Source: Gammaproteobacteria bacterium (GTDB taxonomy: Bacteria; Pseudomonadota; Gammaproteobacteria; Steroidobacterales; Woeseiaceae). From it: a DNA stretch of 64,000 nucleotides. Position 1 is the first letter of the stretch. Each line of letters starts with the position of its first letter. Where the stretch lies: NCBI GenBank assembly GCA_022600955.1, contig JAHZJK010000023.1, positions 80,914 to 144,913 of the forward strand, in the 5' to 3' direction. The position numbers and the translations under genes were made by a program. The notes under the pieces were generated by a model. The model searched no databases, was not told where the DNA came from, and was given only the letters and a program-made list of their open reading frames with translations. Shown here piece by piece: positions 10,527 to 20,939 of this stretch.

Positions 10527-11328
10527 GCAAGCCAGACGTCGTAAGCCTAAACAGGCGCCGCGTTTCACATTGCCAAAGATTCGCGTCGCTCGCATCGTTA
10601 CGCCGCTGTTGGCAGTGGGTTTCGTATTCGCAACCTATCAGGTCAGCCTGAGAATGCTGGACCGTGAAATTACATCGATCGAAATCAGCGCACCGTTCCA
10701 GCGTGTGACGGCCTTGCACATTGAAGAGGCAATCAGCGAAGAAATCGAGGCGGGTTTTGTTGGTGCAAGTCTGGACACGATCCGGGAACAAATAGTTGCG
10801 TTGCCGTGGATAGATCAGGCGCGTGTGTCTCGCCGCTGGCCAAGTCGAATTGCGATTTCCGTCACCGAGCAGATTCCCGCAGCTGTCTGGGGTGACAGCG
10901 GCTTGTTGAATACGCGCGGCGAGCTGTTCGTCAGCGAACTGCGGCACACACCCGCAGAGTTGCCGAAGCTGAGTGGCCCGGATGCACGTTCGGCAGAAGT
11001 CGCTGCGCGCTATCTGAGTGTGCGCGAACAACTGATTCCGGTTGGCCTGGACGTGCGGCGAGTGCATCTCGATGCCCGCGGTTCCTGGGAAATGACATTG
11101 CAAAGTGGCATTGAGGTTCGCCTCGGCCGCCGCGATGTTGCCGAGCGTACCGACCTGTTTCTTGACGTCGTGGCCGACATCATTACCGGGCGAGCCGCGG
11201 ATATTGACTACGTCGACATGCGCTATGGCAACGGCTTTACGATCGGCTGGAAGAGTGGTCTGCAAACACCGGTGAATGAGTCGGAAAAAGAAGATGCAGC
11301 AATGTTCGCTGCCAGAGGTAGGGATTGA
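10516..11328 (+). CDS. ftsQ: Cell division protein FtsQ
   Basis: Bitopic divisome scaffold that links early and late division proteins. From the ATG at 10516, inside the end of ddl, the product has 270 residues: a short basic cytoplasmic tail rich in Lys/Arg, one membrane helix at about residues 27-45, then a POTRA domain beginning ITSIEISAPFQRV and the beta-domain with LPWIDQARVSRRWPS and VTEQIPAAVWG. A longer frame from 10402 reads through ddl and is not credible. It abuts ftsA with no gap. Confidence 0.95.
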   Translation: MARKQARRRKPKQAPRFTLPKIRVARIVTPLLAVGFVFATYQVSLRMLDREITSIEISAPFQRVTALHIEEAISEEIEAGFVGASLDTIREQIVALPWIDQARVSRRWPSRIAISVTEQIPAAVWGDSGLLNTRGELFVSELRHTPAELPKLSGPDARSAEVAARYLSVREQLIPVGLDVRRVHLDARGSWEMTLQSGIEVRLGRRDVAERTDLFLDVVADIITGRAADIDYVDMRYGNGFTIGWKSGLQTPVNESEKEDAAMFAARGRD

Positions 11329-12567
11329 ATGTCCAAGAGGCCTGACAAGAACCTGATCGTTGGACTCGACATCGGTACGTCGAAAGTCGTCGCCATAGTC
11401 GGCGAGGTCAACGAGGAAGGCAATATCGAAGTCGTCGGTATTGGCTCGCACCCATCGCGCGGCCTGAAGAAAGGCGTGGTCGTCAATATCGAGTCCACTG
11501 TGCATTCCATTCAGCGCGCAGTGGAGGAGGCCGAGCTCATGGCCGGCTGTGATATCCACTCTGTATACACCGGCATTGCCGGCAGCCATGTGCGTAGTCT
11601 CAATTCTCACGGCATCGTTGCGATACGCGACTCGGAAGTCAGCCCGAACGATGTCGACCGCGTTATCGACGCTGCGCGTGCCGTCGCCATTCCTGCAGAT
11701 CAGAAAATCTTGCATATCCTGCCGCAGGAATTTGTCATCGATAATCAGGAGGGTATTCGTGAGCCGGTCGGAATGTCCGGTGTGCGGCTGGAAGCAAAAG
11801 TACACATGGTGACCGGCGCCGAGAGTGCGGCACAGAATATCGTCAAGTGCGTGCAGCGTTGCGGACTGGAAGTGGATGACATTGTGCTGGAGCAACTGGC
11901 ATCCAGTTATTCCGTGCTGACGGATGATGAAAAGGAGCTTGGCTCCTGCATCGTCGATATTGGTGGCGGCACCACGGACATCGCCGTTTTTCTTGGCGGT
12001 GCGATCCAGCACACAGCGGTGATTCCAATTGCCGGTGACCAGGTCACTAATGACATCGCCGTGTCGATGCGAACGCCAACCCAATACGCCGAGGAAATTA
12101 AGATCAAGTACGCATGCGCGCTTTCACAGCTCGCGAACCCGGACGAAACCATTGAAGTGCCGAGTGTTGGTGAGCGGCCGCCGCGCAGGCTTGCACGGCA
12201 AACGCTCGCAGAAATCGTTGAGCCACGTTACGAAGAGTTGTTCGGCCTGGTGCGGGATGAGTTGCGCAGAAGCGGTTTTGAAGAATTGATCGCAGCGGGC
12301 GTCGTAATTACGGGCGGCAGCGCAAAGATGGAAGGAGCGGTCGAACTGGCGGAGGAGGTTTTTCATATGCCGGTCCGCCTCGGTGCGCCGCAATACGTCG
12401 AAGGTCTCGGCGATGTCATACGAAATCCGATTCATGCCACGGGCGTGGGTCTGTTGTTGTACGGGTTCGAAAATTTGTCTCGTCGTGATCAGCGCAGTAC
12501 GCCGATCGGCGGCAATCTAGGGGAAGTCTGGGAGCGCATGAAATCGTGGTTCCAGGGCCAGTTTTAG
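11329..12567 (+). CDS. ftsA: Cell division protein FtsA
   Basis: Actin-like ATPase that tethers FtsZ to the membrane and recruits the divisome. 412 residues, starting directly after the ftsQ stop with the purine-rich AGGTAGGGA as ribosome site. It opens with the actin-fold phosphate loop LDIGTSKVVAIVGEV, then the SHS2/1C subdomain, phosphate-2 motif IVDIGGGTTDIAVF, and ends in the amphipathic membrane-targeting helix WERMKSWFQGQF. Confidence 0.97.
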   Translation: MSKRPDKNLIVGLDIGTSKVVAIVGEVNEEGNIEVVGIGSHPSRGLKKGVVVNIESTVHSIQRAVEEAELMAGCDIHSVYTGIAGSHVRSLNSHGIVAIRDSEVSPNDVDRVIDAARAVAIPADQKILHILPQEFVIDNQEGIREPVGMSGVRLEAKVHMVTGAESAAQNIVKCVQRCGLEVDDIVLEQLASSYSVLTDDEKELGSCIVDIGGGTTDIAVFLGGAIQHTAVIPIAGDQVTNDIAVSMRTPTQYAEEIKIKYACALSQLANPDETIEVPSVGERPPRRLARQTLAEIVEPRYEELFGLVRDELRRSGFEELIAAGVVITGGSAKMEGAVELAEEVFHMPVRLGAPQYVEGLGDVIRNPIHATGVGLLLYGFENLSRRDQRSTPIGGNLGEVWERMKSWFQGQF

Positions 12568-12604
12568 TAGCAGTTTTATTGTTTTAAAAGCGGAGGAACA
12601 CTCA

Positions 12605-13750
12605 ATGTTTGAACTAATGGATGCGCATAGCTCTAGCGCTGTCATCAAAGTCATCGGTGTCGGTGGCGGCGGTGGTAACGCTGTCGCACACATGGTGGAA
12701 ACCGGCATCGAAGGTGTCGATTTCATCTGTGCGAATACGGACTCGCAAGCGCTCAAGGGATCGCGCGTGCGGACATCGTTGCAGATTGGCTGCAACATTA
12801 CGAAAGGACTCGGCGCTGGCGCTGATCCTGATATCGGCCGTCAGGCGGCGATGGAAGATCGTGACCGGATTCTCGAAGTGATCGAGGGTGCGGACATGCT
12901 GTTCATCACGGCTGGTATGGGCGGCGGAACAGGCACAGGTGCGGCACCGATCGTGGCGCAGGTTGCCAAGGAACTTGGAATACTGACCGTTGCTGTCGTC
13001 ACCAAGCCTTTCCAGATGGAAGGCGGCAAACGCATGACAATCGCGGAGAGCGGCATTGGCGAGCTCGGTAAATACGTCGACTCACTGATCACAATCCCGA
13101 ACGAGAAGCTGTTAACTGTTCTCGGCGGCGAGACAACGCTGCTCGACGCATTTCGCTCTGCCAACCAGGTTCTGCAAGGCGCTGTACAAGGTATTGCCGA
13201 GCTGATCACGCGACCGGGTCTGATTAACGTCGACTTTGCCGACGTCAGAACCGTAATGTCGGAAATGGGCATGGCGATGATGGGTTCAGGTACATCGTCT
13301 GGTGAGGATCGTGCTCGTGAAGCAGCAGAAGCCGCTGCATCGAGCCCGCTGCTCGAAGACATCAATCTTGCAGGTGCGAACGGCATACTTGTCAACGTAA
13401 CGGCGGGCATGGATCTTTCGATTGGCGAGTTCCAGGAAGTTGGCAATACCGTTAAGGAATACGCGTCTGACAATGCGACTGTGGTTGTCGGCACGGTGAT
13501 CGATCCGGAAATGACGGATCGCATTCGCGTAACGGTTGTTGCAACCGGCCTCGGCAAGCAGGCAGCAAACGCCGACTCGCCGATGCGTATTGTGCGCCGG
13601 CCGGCTGCACAGGCTGAGCCCAACTACCAGGCGATGGAGAAGCCAACCGTACAGCGGCAACGTGCTGTCGGTGATGGTCTCGACAACGGTCCTGGGCTGC
13701 AGGAAGAATTGCTGGATATTCCAGCATTCCTGCGCCGCCAGGCTGACTAG
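12605..13750 (+). CDS. ftsZ: Cell division protein FtsZ
   Basis: Tubulin-like GTPase that forms the Z-ring. 381 residues. The ribosome site GGAGGAA is well placed and the gap after ftsA is 37 bases. Motifs: GGGGGNAVAHM, tubulin signature GMGGGTGTGAAP near residue 104, T7 loop NVDFADVRTVM, a variable linker, and the C-terminal conserved peptide LDIPAFLRRQAD that binds FtsA, ZipA and ZapD. A ZapD gene is also in this window. Confidence 0.98.
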   Translation: MFELMDAHSSSAVIKVIGVGGGGGNAVAHMVETGIEGVDFICANTDSQALKGSRVRTSLQIGCNITKGLGAGADPDIGRQAAMEDRDRILEVIEGADMLFITAGMGGGTGTGAAPIVAQVAKELGILTVAVVTKPFQMEGGKRMTIAESGIGELGKYVDSLITIPNEKLLTVLGGETTLLDAFRSANQVLQGAVQGIAELITRPGLINVDFADVRTVMSEMGMAMMGSGTSSGEDRAREAAEAAASSPLLEDINLAGANGILVNVTAGMDLSIGEFQEVGNTVKEYASDNATVVVGTVIDPEMTDRIRVTVVATGLGKQAANADSPMRIVRRPAAQAEPNYQAMEKPTVQRQRAVGDGLDNGPGLQEELLDIPAFLRRQAD

Positions 13751-13765
13751 GCCTGGGCCCAGGCC
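13750..13765. repeat. Perfect 16-bp palindrome at the ftsZ stop codon
   Basis: GGCCTGGGCCCAGGCC is its own reverse complement and begins on the last base of the ftsZ stop codon. It could form a short hairpin in the ftsZ mRNA 3' end, just before the larger foldback at 13794-13861. There is no U-run behind it. Confidence 0.6.
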
Positions 13766-13793
13766 AAGGCCAGCAGTAACCGGGTAGTTTGAT

Positions 13794-13861
13794 GCCCGGG
13801 GCAGGTAACTCCGCTTGCCGACCCGGATTAGTCCGGGTCGGCTACCTGACCGACCCCGGGC
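13794..13861 (+). other. Large foldback (three nested stems) between ftsZ and lpxC
   Basis: Three arm pairs nest in order: GCCCGGG (13794) with CCCGGGC (13855), CAGGTA (13802) with TACCTG (13843), and CCGACCCGG (13818) with CCGGGTCGG (13833). The result is a long GC-rich hairpin with small internal loops. No U-run follows, so it is not a classical intrinsic terminator; it may stabilise the ftsZ mRNA end, pause transcription or cut read-through into lpxC. Confidence 0.65.
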
Positions 13862-13890
13862 ACAGACACCTCTCAAAACCCTTGATTGCT

Positions 13891-13919
13891 TTGTTCTAAC
13901 AGTCTGAATTTAATAGTAT
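13891..13919 (+). promoter_or_regulatory. Candidate sigma-70 promoter for lpxC
   Basis: TTGTTC at 13891 and TAGTAT at 13914 are separated by 17 bases in an A/T-rich stretch that contrasts with the GC-rich hairpin before it. The start point would fall near 13926, leaving a leader of about 35 bases to the lpxC ATG. Each box matches the consensus only partly. Confidence 0.35.
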
Positions 13920-13960
13920 TTTGGGTTTTTCTAGGAATTTATGATAGGCTTCGCCGCGAC

Positions 13961-14869
13961 ATGCTTCGACAAAGAACCTTAAAAACCACGATTCGCGCCA
14001 CGGGTGTTGGCCTGCACAGCGGCGAAAAAGTCTACATGACGCTGCGCCCTGCTGCTGAGAACACGGGAATCGTGTTTCATCGTGTCGATCTTGAGGAGCC
14101 AGTAGATATTCAGGCGGACCCACGCCTGGTGACAGAGACCATGCTGGGTACGACATTGACTCAGGATGGCATCAAGGTTGCGACCGTTGAACACCTGATG
14201 TCTGCGCTGGCGGGTCTGGGTATCGACAATCTGCACGTCGACCTGTCCGCTGCTGAAGTTCCGATCATGGACGGAAGTGCCGGGCCATTCGTATTCCTGC
14301 TGCAGTCGGCAGGTATCGAAGAACAAAACGTCGCGAAACGGTTTATTCGCATCAAGAAGACGGTGCGCGTGGAAGAAGAAGACAAGTGGGCCGAGCTCGT
14401 GCCATTTGATGGATTCAAAGTTAATTTCGAGGTGTACTTCAATCACCCCGTTTTTAACAAGCTGTCACAGCAAGCGACGATCGATTTTTCCTCCACATCT
14501 TTTCTCAAAGAGGTGAGTCGCGCACGCACGTTTTGTTTCCTGCGCGATGTAGAGGCGCTACGCGAACGCAACCTGACGTTGGGCGGCAGCATGGATAACG
14601 CCATCGTGCTCGATGACTACCGCATCCTCAACGAGGATGGGTTGCGCTATTCCAATGAGTTTGTCATCCACAAAATTCTTGATGCAATTGGTGATGCGTA
14701 CCTTCTGGGTCACAGTCTGATCGGCGAACTGCGTGCCTATAAATCGGGACACGATCTGAACAACAAACTGCTGCGTGCAATGCTGGCGGATGAATCAGCG
14801 TGGGAGGAAGTGACCTTCGAAGACTCACGCAAAGCGCCTATTTCCTACGCAACGCCAGCCTACGCTTAA
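13961..14869 (+). CDS. lpxC: UDP-3-O-acyl-N-acetylglucosamine deacetylase LpxC
   Basis: Zinc deacetylase for the committed step of lipid A synthesis. The ATG at 13961 gives [20 protein letters not shown], matching the family N-terminus and a 302-residue length; the upstream in-frame ATG at 13886 adds unrelated hydrophobic residues. Zinc ligands and catalytic residues are in EHLMSAL near residue 77, HKILDAIGD near 237, and [19 protein letters not shown]. Its stop codon overlaps that of convergent dciA by 4 bases. In enterics LpxC is controlled by FtsH proteolysis; that cannot be judged here. Confidence 0.97.
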   Translation: MLRQRTLKTTIRATGVGLHSGEKVYMTLRPAAENTGIVFHRVDLEEPVDIQADPRLVTETMLGTTLTQDGIKVATVEHLMSALAGLGIDNLHVDLSAAEVPIMDGSAGPFVFLLQSAGIEEQNVAKRFIRIKKTVRVEEEDKWAELVPFDGFKVNFEVYFNHPVFNKLSQQATIDFSSTSFLKEVSRARTFCFLRDVEALRERNLTLGGSMDNAIVLDDYRILNEDGLRYSNEFVIHKILDAIGDAYLLGHSLIGELRAYKSGHDLNNKLLRAMLADESAWEEVTFEDSRKAPISYATPAYA

Positions 14870-15165
14870 CCTTGCGAGACCCGCACACGACAGGCACTGG
14901 CTGATACGCCAGCGTCCTTCGCTGCGGCCAGCATTGTGTCGGCCTGGTAGCGCAATCTGGACGCCCAGGCGGACGACGCACAGATCACAACCAGCTCGCC
15001 GTCTTCCCGCACATTCGCCGCGACCACGGCGGCCCGCTCATCCTCCGGCAGCGAGGCCGCGATCACCTCTGTGAGCTCGCCGAGCCGCTTGGCGCGCTTG
15101 ATGATGTTCCCTAACTCCCCGTCATTACTGGGATTTAAGAGGTTTTGAAGCTTGTCAGCTGGCAT
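14866..15165 (-). CDS. dciA: DUF721 protein, DciA-type replicative helicase loader (compact)
   Basis: A 99-residue DUF721 protein. It carries the family's KH-like pattern: an N-terminal helical part, a strand with [16 protein letters not shown], the hallmark segment, and a final strand ACRVRV. DciA supports loading of the DnaB helicase in bacteria lacking DnaC. Its position between lpxC and the M23/secA genes matches other gammaproteobacteria. It ends right after the KH-like core, without the disordered C-terminal tail described in better-studied homologues. The stop codon overlaps the lpxC stop. No good ribosome site lies close to the ATG. Confidence 0.85.
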   Translation of the reverse strand: MPADKLQNLLNPSNDGELGNIIKRAKRLGELTEVIAASLPEDERAAVVAANVREDGELVVICASSAWASRLRYQADTMLAAAKDAGVSASACRVRVSQG

Positions 15166-15202
15166 AAAAATGTGACGCAGTTAGCGCTTTTCTCCTGATG
15201 TA

Positions 15203-15218
15203 GGTGACCCCGGTCACC
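15203..15218. repeat. Perfect palindrome between dciA and the M23 gene
   Basis: GGTGACCCCGGTCACC has two 7-base arms around CC. It lies about 40 bases upstream of the dciA start and about 30 bases before the promoter candidate for the riboswitch transcript. It could be an operator for either gene or a short hairpin; no function is assigned. Confidence 0.4.
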
Positions 15219-15230
15219 CTTCGCGGGGCC

Positions 15231-15264
15231 TTGCCTTGTAATGATTTCCGACATTATGCATAGT
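15231..15264 (+). promoter_or_regulatory. Candidate promoter for the riboswitch-M23 transcript
   Basis: Two overlapping sigma-70-like solutions exist: TTGCCT (15231) with TATGCA (15255), spacing 18, or TTGTAA (15236) with CATAGT (15259), spacing 17. Either would start transcription right at the 5' edge of the c-di-GMP aptamer, as expected for a riboswitch promoter. Confidence 0.4.
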
Positions 15265-15266
15265 TT

Positions 15267-15354
15267 CGCAACGATAAAGGCATACCCGTTGAAAGGCGGG
15301 GTCGCAAAACCACCGGTCTAAGGGCGAAATCCTAGGACAGCGGGGCTACCGAAG
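15267..15354 (+). promoter_or_regulatory. Cyclic-di-GMP-I (GEMM-I) riboswitch aptamer
   Basis: The sequence follows the GEMM-I pattern closely: AAAGGCATACC, then the P1b hairpin CCCGTT-GAAA-GGCGGG with its GNRA tetraloop, then the core GTCGCAAAACCACCGGTCTAA, a second variable stem, and the closing GCGGGGCTACCGAAG. In this class the GNRA loop docks on the neighbouring helix and c-di-GMP sits at the three-way junction. Compared with the common core, GGGACGCAAAGCC reads GGGTCGCAAAACC here. About 120 bases separate the aptamer from the M23 gene, room for an expression platform; a GCGG/CCGC stem with an A/T-rich loop lies at about 15396-15416. I assign the class from the consensus as known to me; no covariance search was run. 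Confidence 0.87.
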
Positions 15355-15472
15355 TGAGCAGGTACAGCAAGTTGAATACAACTCTAATAAGTGAGCGCGG
15401 CTCAATAATCCGCGACTTCGGAACTTGCATGACGAATAAGCAAATACTCTTGACGCACTTGAGGCGTACTCG

Positions 15473-16405
15473 ATGAATGTCGTAATTTTTGGCAAGGGGT
15501 TCGGAAAACCCCGGCAAGTAAACCTGTCCGGCGTGACTGCCGGTTTAGGTGTTGTTGCTGTTGTCGGCGGCATTATCGGTATTGGATTTCTGGCAGGATC
15601 CTGGCACGCAGCGCGTACCGGATCCGGTATTAGCAATTCCGAGTTGGGCGGAATTACCGCGCAGCTGGAATCGCAACGCGATGGTATTGATGCGATTCGC
15701 CAGGAAAACGAAGATACACTTGACGCGCTGTCAATCCGCATTGCGCAGATGAACGCGCGCGTCATTCGACTCGACGCTCTGGGCCGTCGCCTGACTGAAA
15801 TGGCAGAGATCGAAGACGGTGAGTTTGATTTTGATTCGGACCCTGCAGTCGGTGGTCCGGAAGAGCCAATGGCTGCCGGATCGAATGTTGCTGTTCCGGA
15901 AGTTCTCGAGGCGATGAGTTCCCTGAATGCGCAGCTGAGTAATCGTGAAGCACAGCTTAATGTGCTTGAAGGCGTACTCATGAATCAGAACCTGAGTGAC
16001 CGCGTCTATCCTCAGGGTCGACCTGTCAAAGCCGGTTGGCTCTCGTCATACTTCGGGAAGCGCACGGACCCGTTCACGGGCAAACCTGCGAACCACACCG
16101 GAATCGACTTCGCGGGCAAGCACGGCGCCGAGATAGTCGCTGTTGCCGATGGCGTGGTGACCTGGTCGTCCGACCGATATGGCTACGGCATAATGGTCGA
16201 AATCAATCATGGCAACGGCTATTCAACTCGCTACGCCCACAATTCAGAGAATCTGGTCGCTGTGGGTGATGAAGTACGCAAGGGCCAGGTCGTCGCTCTG
16301 ATGGGCAAGACAGGGCGCGCCACGGGCCCGAACCTTCATTTTGAAGTGTTGCAAAATGGCCGCCGCGTCAACCCGGTCAAGTTCATACGCGATTCCTCCA
16401 AGTAA
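15473..16405 (+). CDS. M23-family cell-wall endopeptidase-like membrane protein
   Basis: 310 residues: an N-terminal membrane helix at about 20-45, a periplasmic coiled-coil of about 50-170 with long heptad-like runs, and a C-terminal M23/LytM domain. Zinc ligand motif HTGIDFAG (His about 208, Asp about 212), RYAHNSEN (His about 255) and GPNLHFEV (His about 288) are visible. The usual catalytic His of the HxH motif is Asn here (N-L-H), so activity may be reduced or need checking. Homologues at this place, between lpxC/dciA and secA, are common in gammaproteobacteria. Ribosome site GAGG lies 9 bases before the ATG. Expression is probably set by the upstream c-di-GMP riboswitch. Confidence 0.88.
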   Translation: MNVVIFGKGFGKPRQVNLSGVTAGLGVVAVVGGIIGIGFLAGSWHAARTGSGISNSELGGITAQLESQRDGIDAIRQENEDTLDALSIRIAQMNARVIRLDALGRRLTEMAEIEDGEFDFDSDPAVGGPEEPMAAGSNVAVPEVLEAMSSLNAQLSNREAQLNVLEGVLMNQNLSDRVYPQGRPVKAGWLSSYFGKRTDPFTGKPANHTGIDFAGKHGAEIVAVADGVVTWSSDRYGYGIMVEINHGNGYSTRYAHNSENLVAVGDEVRKGQVVALMGKTGRATGPNLHFEVLQNGRRVNPVKFIRDSSK

Positions 16406-16436
16406 CCCGGCTGTCCCGCAAGAATCACGAGAGTTT

Positions 16437-16450
16437 TCGGCCCCGGCCGA
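16437..16450. repeat. GC-rich palindrome between the M23 gene and secA
   Basis: TCGGCCCCGGCCGA forms a 6-bp stem with a CC loop, 32 bases after the M23 stop. No T-run follows on the plus strand, so termination is uncertain. The remaining 110 bases up to secA are A/T-richer and include TAGAAT at 16520, a possible -10 box without a convincing -35. Confidence 0.35.
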
Positions 16451-16561
16451 GGGTCCTTGTGAATGCGAAAAACGCCCATAAATCGCCTGATTAGATAGTT
16501 AATGTCGCCGCAAAAGCTATAGAATAGCGGCCTTTGTTTGACCGTATCCTTAGGAGCCTCA

Positions 16562-19447
<2,886 letters not shown>

Positions 19448-19456
19448 TGTGACAGC

Positions 19457-19849
19457 ATGAATCACTATGATGTCGCAGCCGGTATTCTGTGCGATCCGGA
19501 CGGTCGAGTCCTGATCGCTGAGCGGCTTGGCGATGGGCCGTTTCATGGCATGTGGGAATTTCCGGGAGGCAAGATTGCCGCGGGAGAGACTGCACCGGAA
19601 GCACTGTCGCGCGAACTCGCTGAAGAACTCGGCATCGAGGTTACAGTCTGTTCGTCGTTCATGAATCTGCGGCACGAGTATGACGACCGTATCGTGACGA
19701 TTGAGTTTTTTATCGTCAGCGACTGGAACAGCGAACCTGTTGGCAGGGAAGGGCAGCAATTACGCTGGGTCCCGAGACGTTCGCTCGACGCGAATCAATT
19801 GCTACCCGCAGATGTGCCGGTTGTCGAGGCTCTGCAGCAAAACCATTAG
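19457..19849 (+). CDS. mutT: 8-oxo-dGTP diphosphatase MutT (Nudix)
   Basis: Cleans the nucleotide pool of oxidised guanine nucleotides, preventing A:T to C:G transversions. 130 residues with a full Nudix box starting GGKIAAGETAPEAL and ending RELAEELG, at about residues 37-58. It follows secA by 9 bases, the same order as in E. coli and Pseudomonas, and is probably co-transcribed with secA. Confidence 0.95.
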   Translation: MNHYDVAAGILCDPDGRVLIAERLGDGPFHGMWEFPGGKIAAGETAPEALSRELAEELGIEVTVCSSFMNLRHEYDDRIVTIEFFIVSDWNSEPVGREGQQLRWVPRRSLDANQLLPADVPVVEALQQNH

Positions 19850-20031
19850 CCGAAATATCCGGCTGCTGACCTGACATTCTGAAACTACGAGATGAGCGTA
19901 CGACGAGTGTAAGGCACAGGGATGCTGCCGATACGCCAATGCCTTCTCCACGACCAGCGCCGGATCAAGCACTGTGTGTTGTGACGTCTGAAACACATCG
20001 GTCGATGTCAGATCAGTTGGCGGAAATAGAA
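19850..20031. other. Intergenic gap between convergent mutT and zapD, no gene seen
   Basis: No coding sequence is supported in these 182 bases. In enterics a small zinc protein gene, yacG, lies next to zapD; no frame with its CPxCG pattern is present here. No strong terminator stands out. Confidence 0.5.
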
Positions 20032-20832
20032 CTAGCAGATCGATAACTGAAACGGCGTGTCGTGGCCTGTCTGGACGGCGCGACTCTCAGTCGTCGACCA
20101 TTCGAGAAACCGCACTGTAAATCGATGTTGGCTACCGCTGATTTCGGGAAACAAATTAGACCCGGGTGCAATGCTGACTCGAAGCAGGCAGCAATTGCTG
20201 TCTTTCTGCATACTGTGTTGGTACATGCCGTTGATCGCGACTTTCTCATTTGGCTGTGCGCTTTCGCGAATGAGCCAGAGGACTTCAGTGACCGCGTCGC
20301 ATAATGGCCTGACGCAATGAATCCACGTTGCCATGTCTTCTTGCCGACGCTGCAGAGGTTGTCGTAACCAGTGACTGTATTCCGGCAGATCAAATTCGCA
20401 GGTGCCACCGGGAATGGCACTGCGGTGCTTGATCGCGTTCAGGAAATCACTGTCCTTTAAGGGTTGCAGGAATCCCGTGCCGATCGAGACAATCTCGTCA
20501 CGGCTACTGGAAAGATTGTGCATTATTGTGTCGAGTCGCCCGCCGTCGACCCCGTGGTGCGCCTGAAACCGCTCCAGCGCAGATATCTGGTGGTCCAGTT
20601 CTTTATGCACCTCGCTGCGCACGTCACCACGCGACAAAATCGCCAGAATTTCAAGCAAAGTGGAAATCGTGCTCCTCGTCGCCCAATCCGCGTCGCCGTC
20701 ACTGTGATAGAGCATCTGCTGGTACAGATATTCGAGGCGCAAAAATGTGCGCATTCGCTCCGACAGGGGCTGCTCGTAGTGTGCGAATTCTATCGCAGAG
20801 CCGGCAGCGACTTTTCCAGCAGGTTTGGCCAT
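20032..20832 (-). CDS. zapD: Cell division protein ZapD (DUF1342)
   Basis: FtsZ-bundling protein that binds the C-terminal peptide of FtsZ. 266 residues; the conserved part starts IEFAHYEQPLSERMRTFLRL, very like the E. coli N-terminus, preceded by about 14 extra residues, so a later GTG start is possible. Other family features: LLEILAILSRGDVRSE, FLNAIKHRSAIPGGTCEFDLP, and the short C-terminus PFQLSIC that matches the FxLxxC end of ZapD. In enterics zapD lies between coaE and yacG; here it is separated from coaE by a large membrane protein gene. Confidence 0.93.
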   Translation of the reverse strand: MAKPAGKVAAGSAIEFAHYEQPLSERMRTFLRLEYLYQQMLYHSDGDADWATRSTISTLLEILAILSRGDVRSEVHKELDHQISALERFQAHHGVDGGRLDTIMHNLSSSRDEIVSIGTGFLQPLKDSDFLNAIKHRSAIPGGTCEFDLPEYSHWLRQPLQRRQEDMATWIHCVRPLCDAVTEVLWLIRESAQPNEKVAINGMYQHSMQKDSNCCLLRVSIAPGSNLFPEISGSQHRFTVRFLEWSTTESRAVQTGHDTPFQLSIC

Positions 20833-20939
20833 TGCTCTATTTTGCGCCAGCTGGTGAGGTGAGGCAAATCGCGGCTACGTCGTAGCTGTATTCGATATAG
20901 AATCCCCATGGTGAGGCCGGCAACGGGTGTGCGGCGAAA

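Noticed and set aside
10330..12084. 584-codon open frame on the minus strand across ddl, ftsQ and ftsA
   Set aside because: It lies wholly antisense to three recognised genes and has no family motifs; an open shadow caused by codon bias.
13886..13960. ATG extending lpxC by 25 residues
   Set aside because: The extra residues are unlike LpxC and overlap the likely promoter; the ATG at 13961 matches the family start.
16538..16561. TTG start upstream of the secA GTG
   Set aside because: It would place the AGGAG ribosome site inside the gene; the GTG at 16562 fits both the ribosome site and the SecA N-terminus.
19850..20031. yacG next to zapD
   Set aside because: Both strands were checked for the short zinc protein; no frame has its four-Cys pattern.
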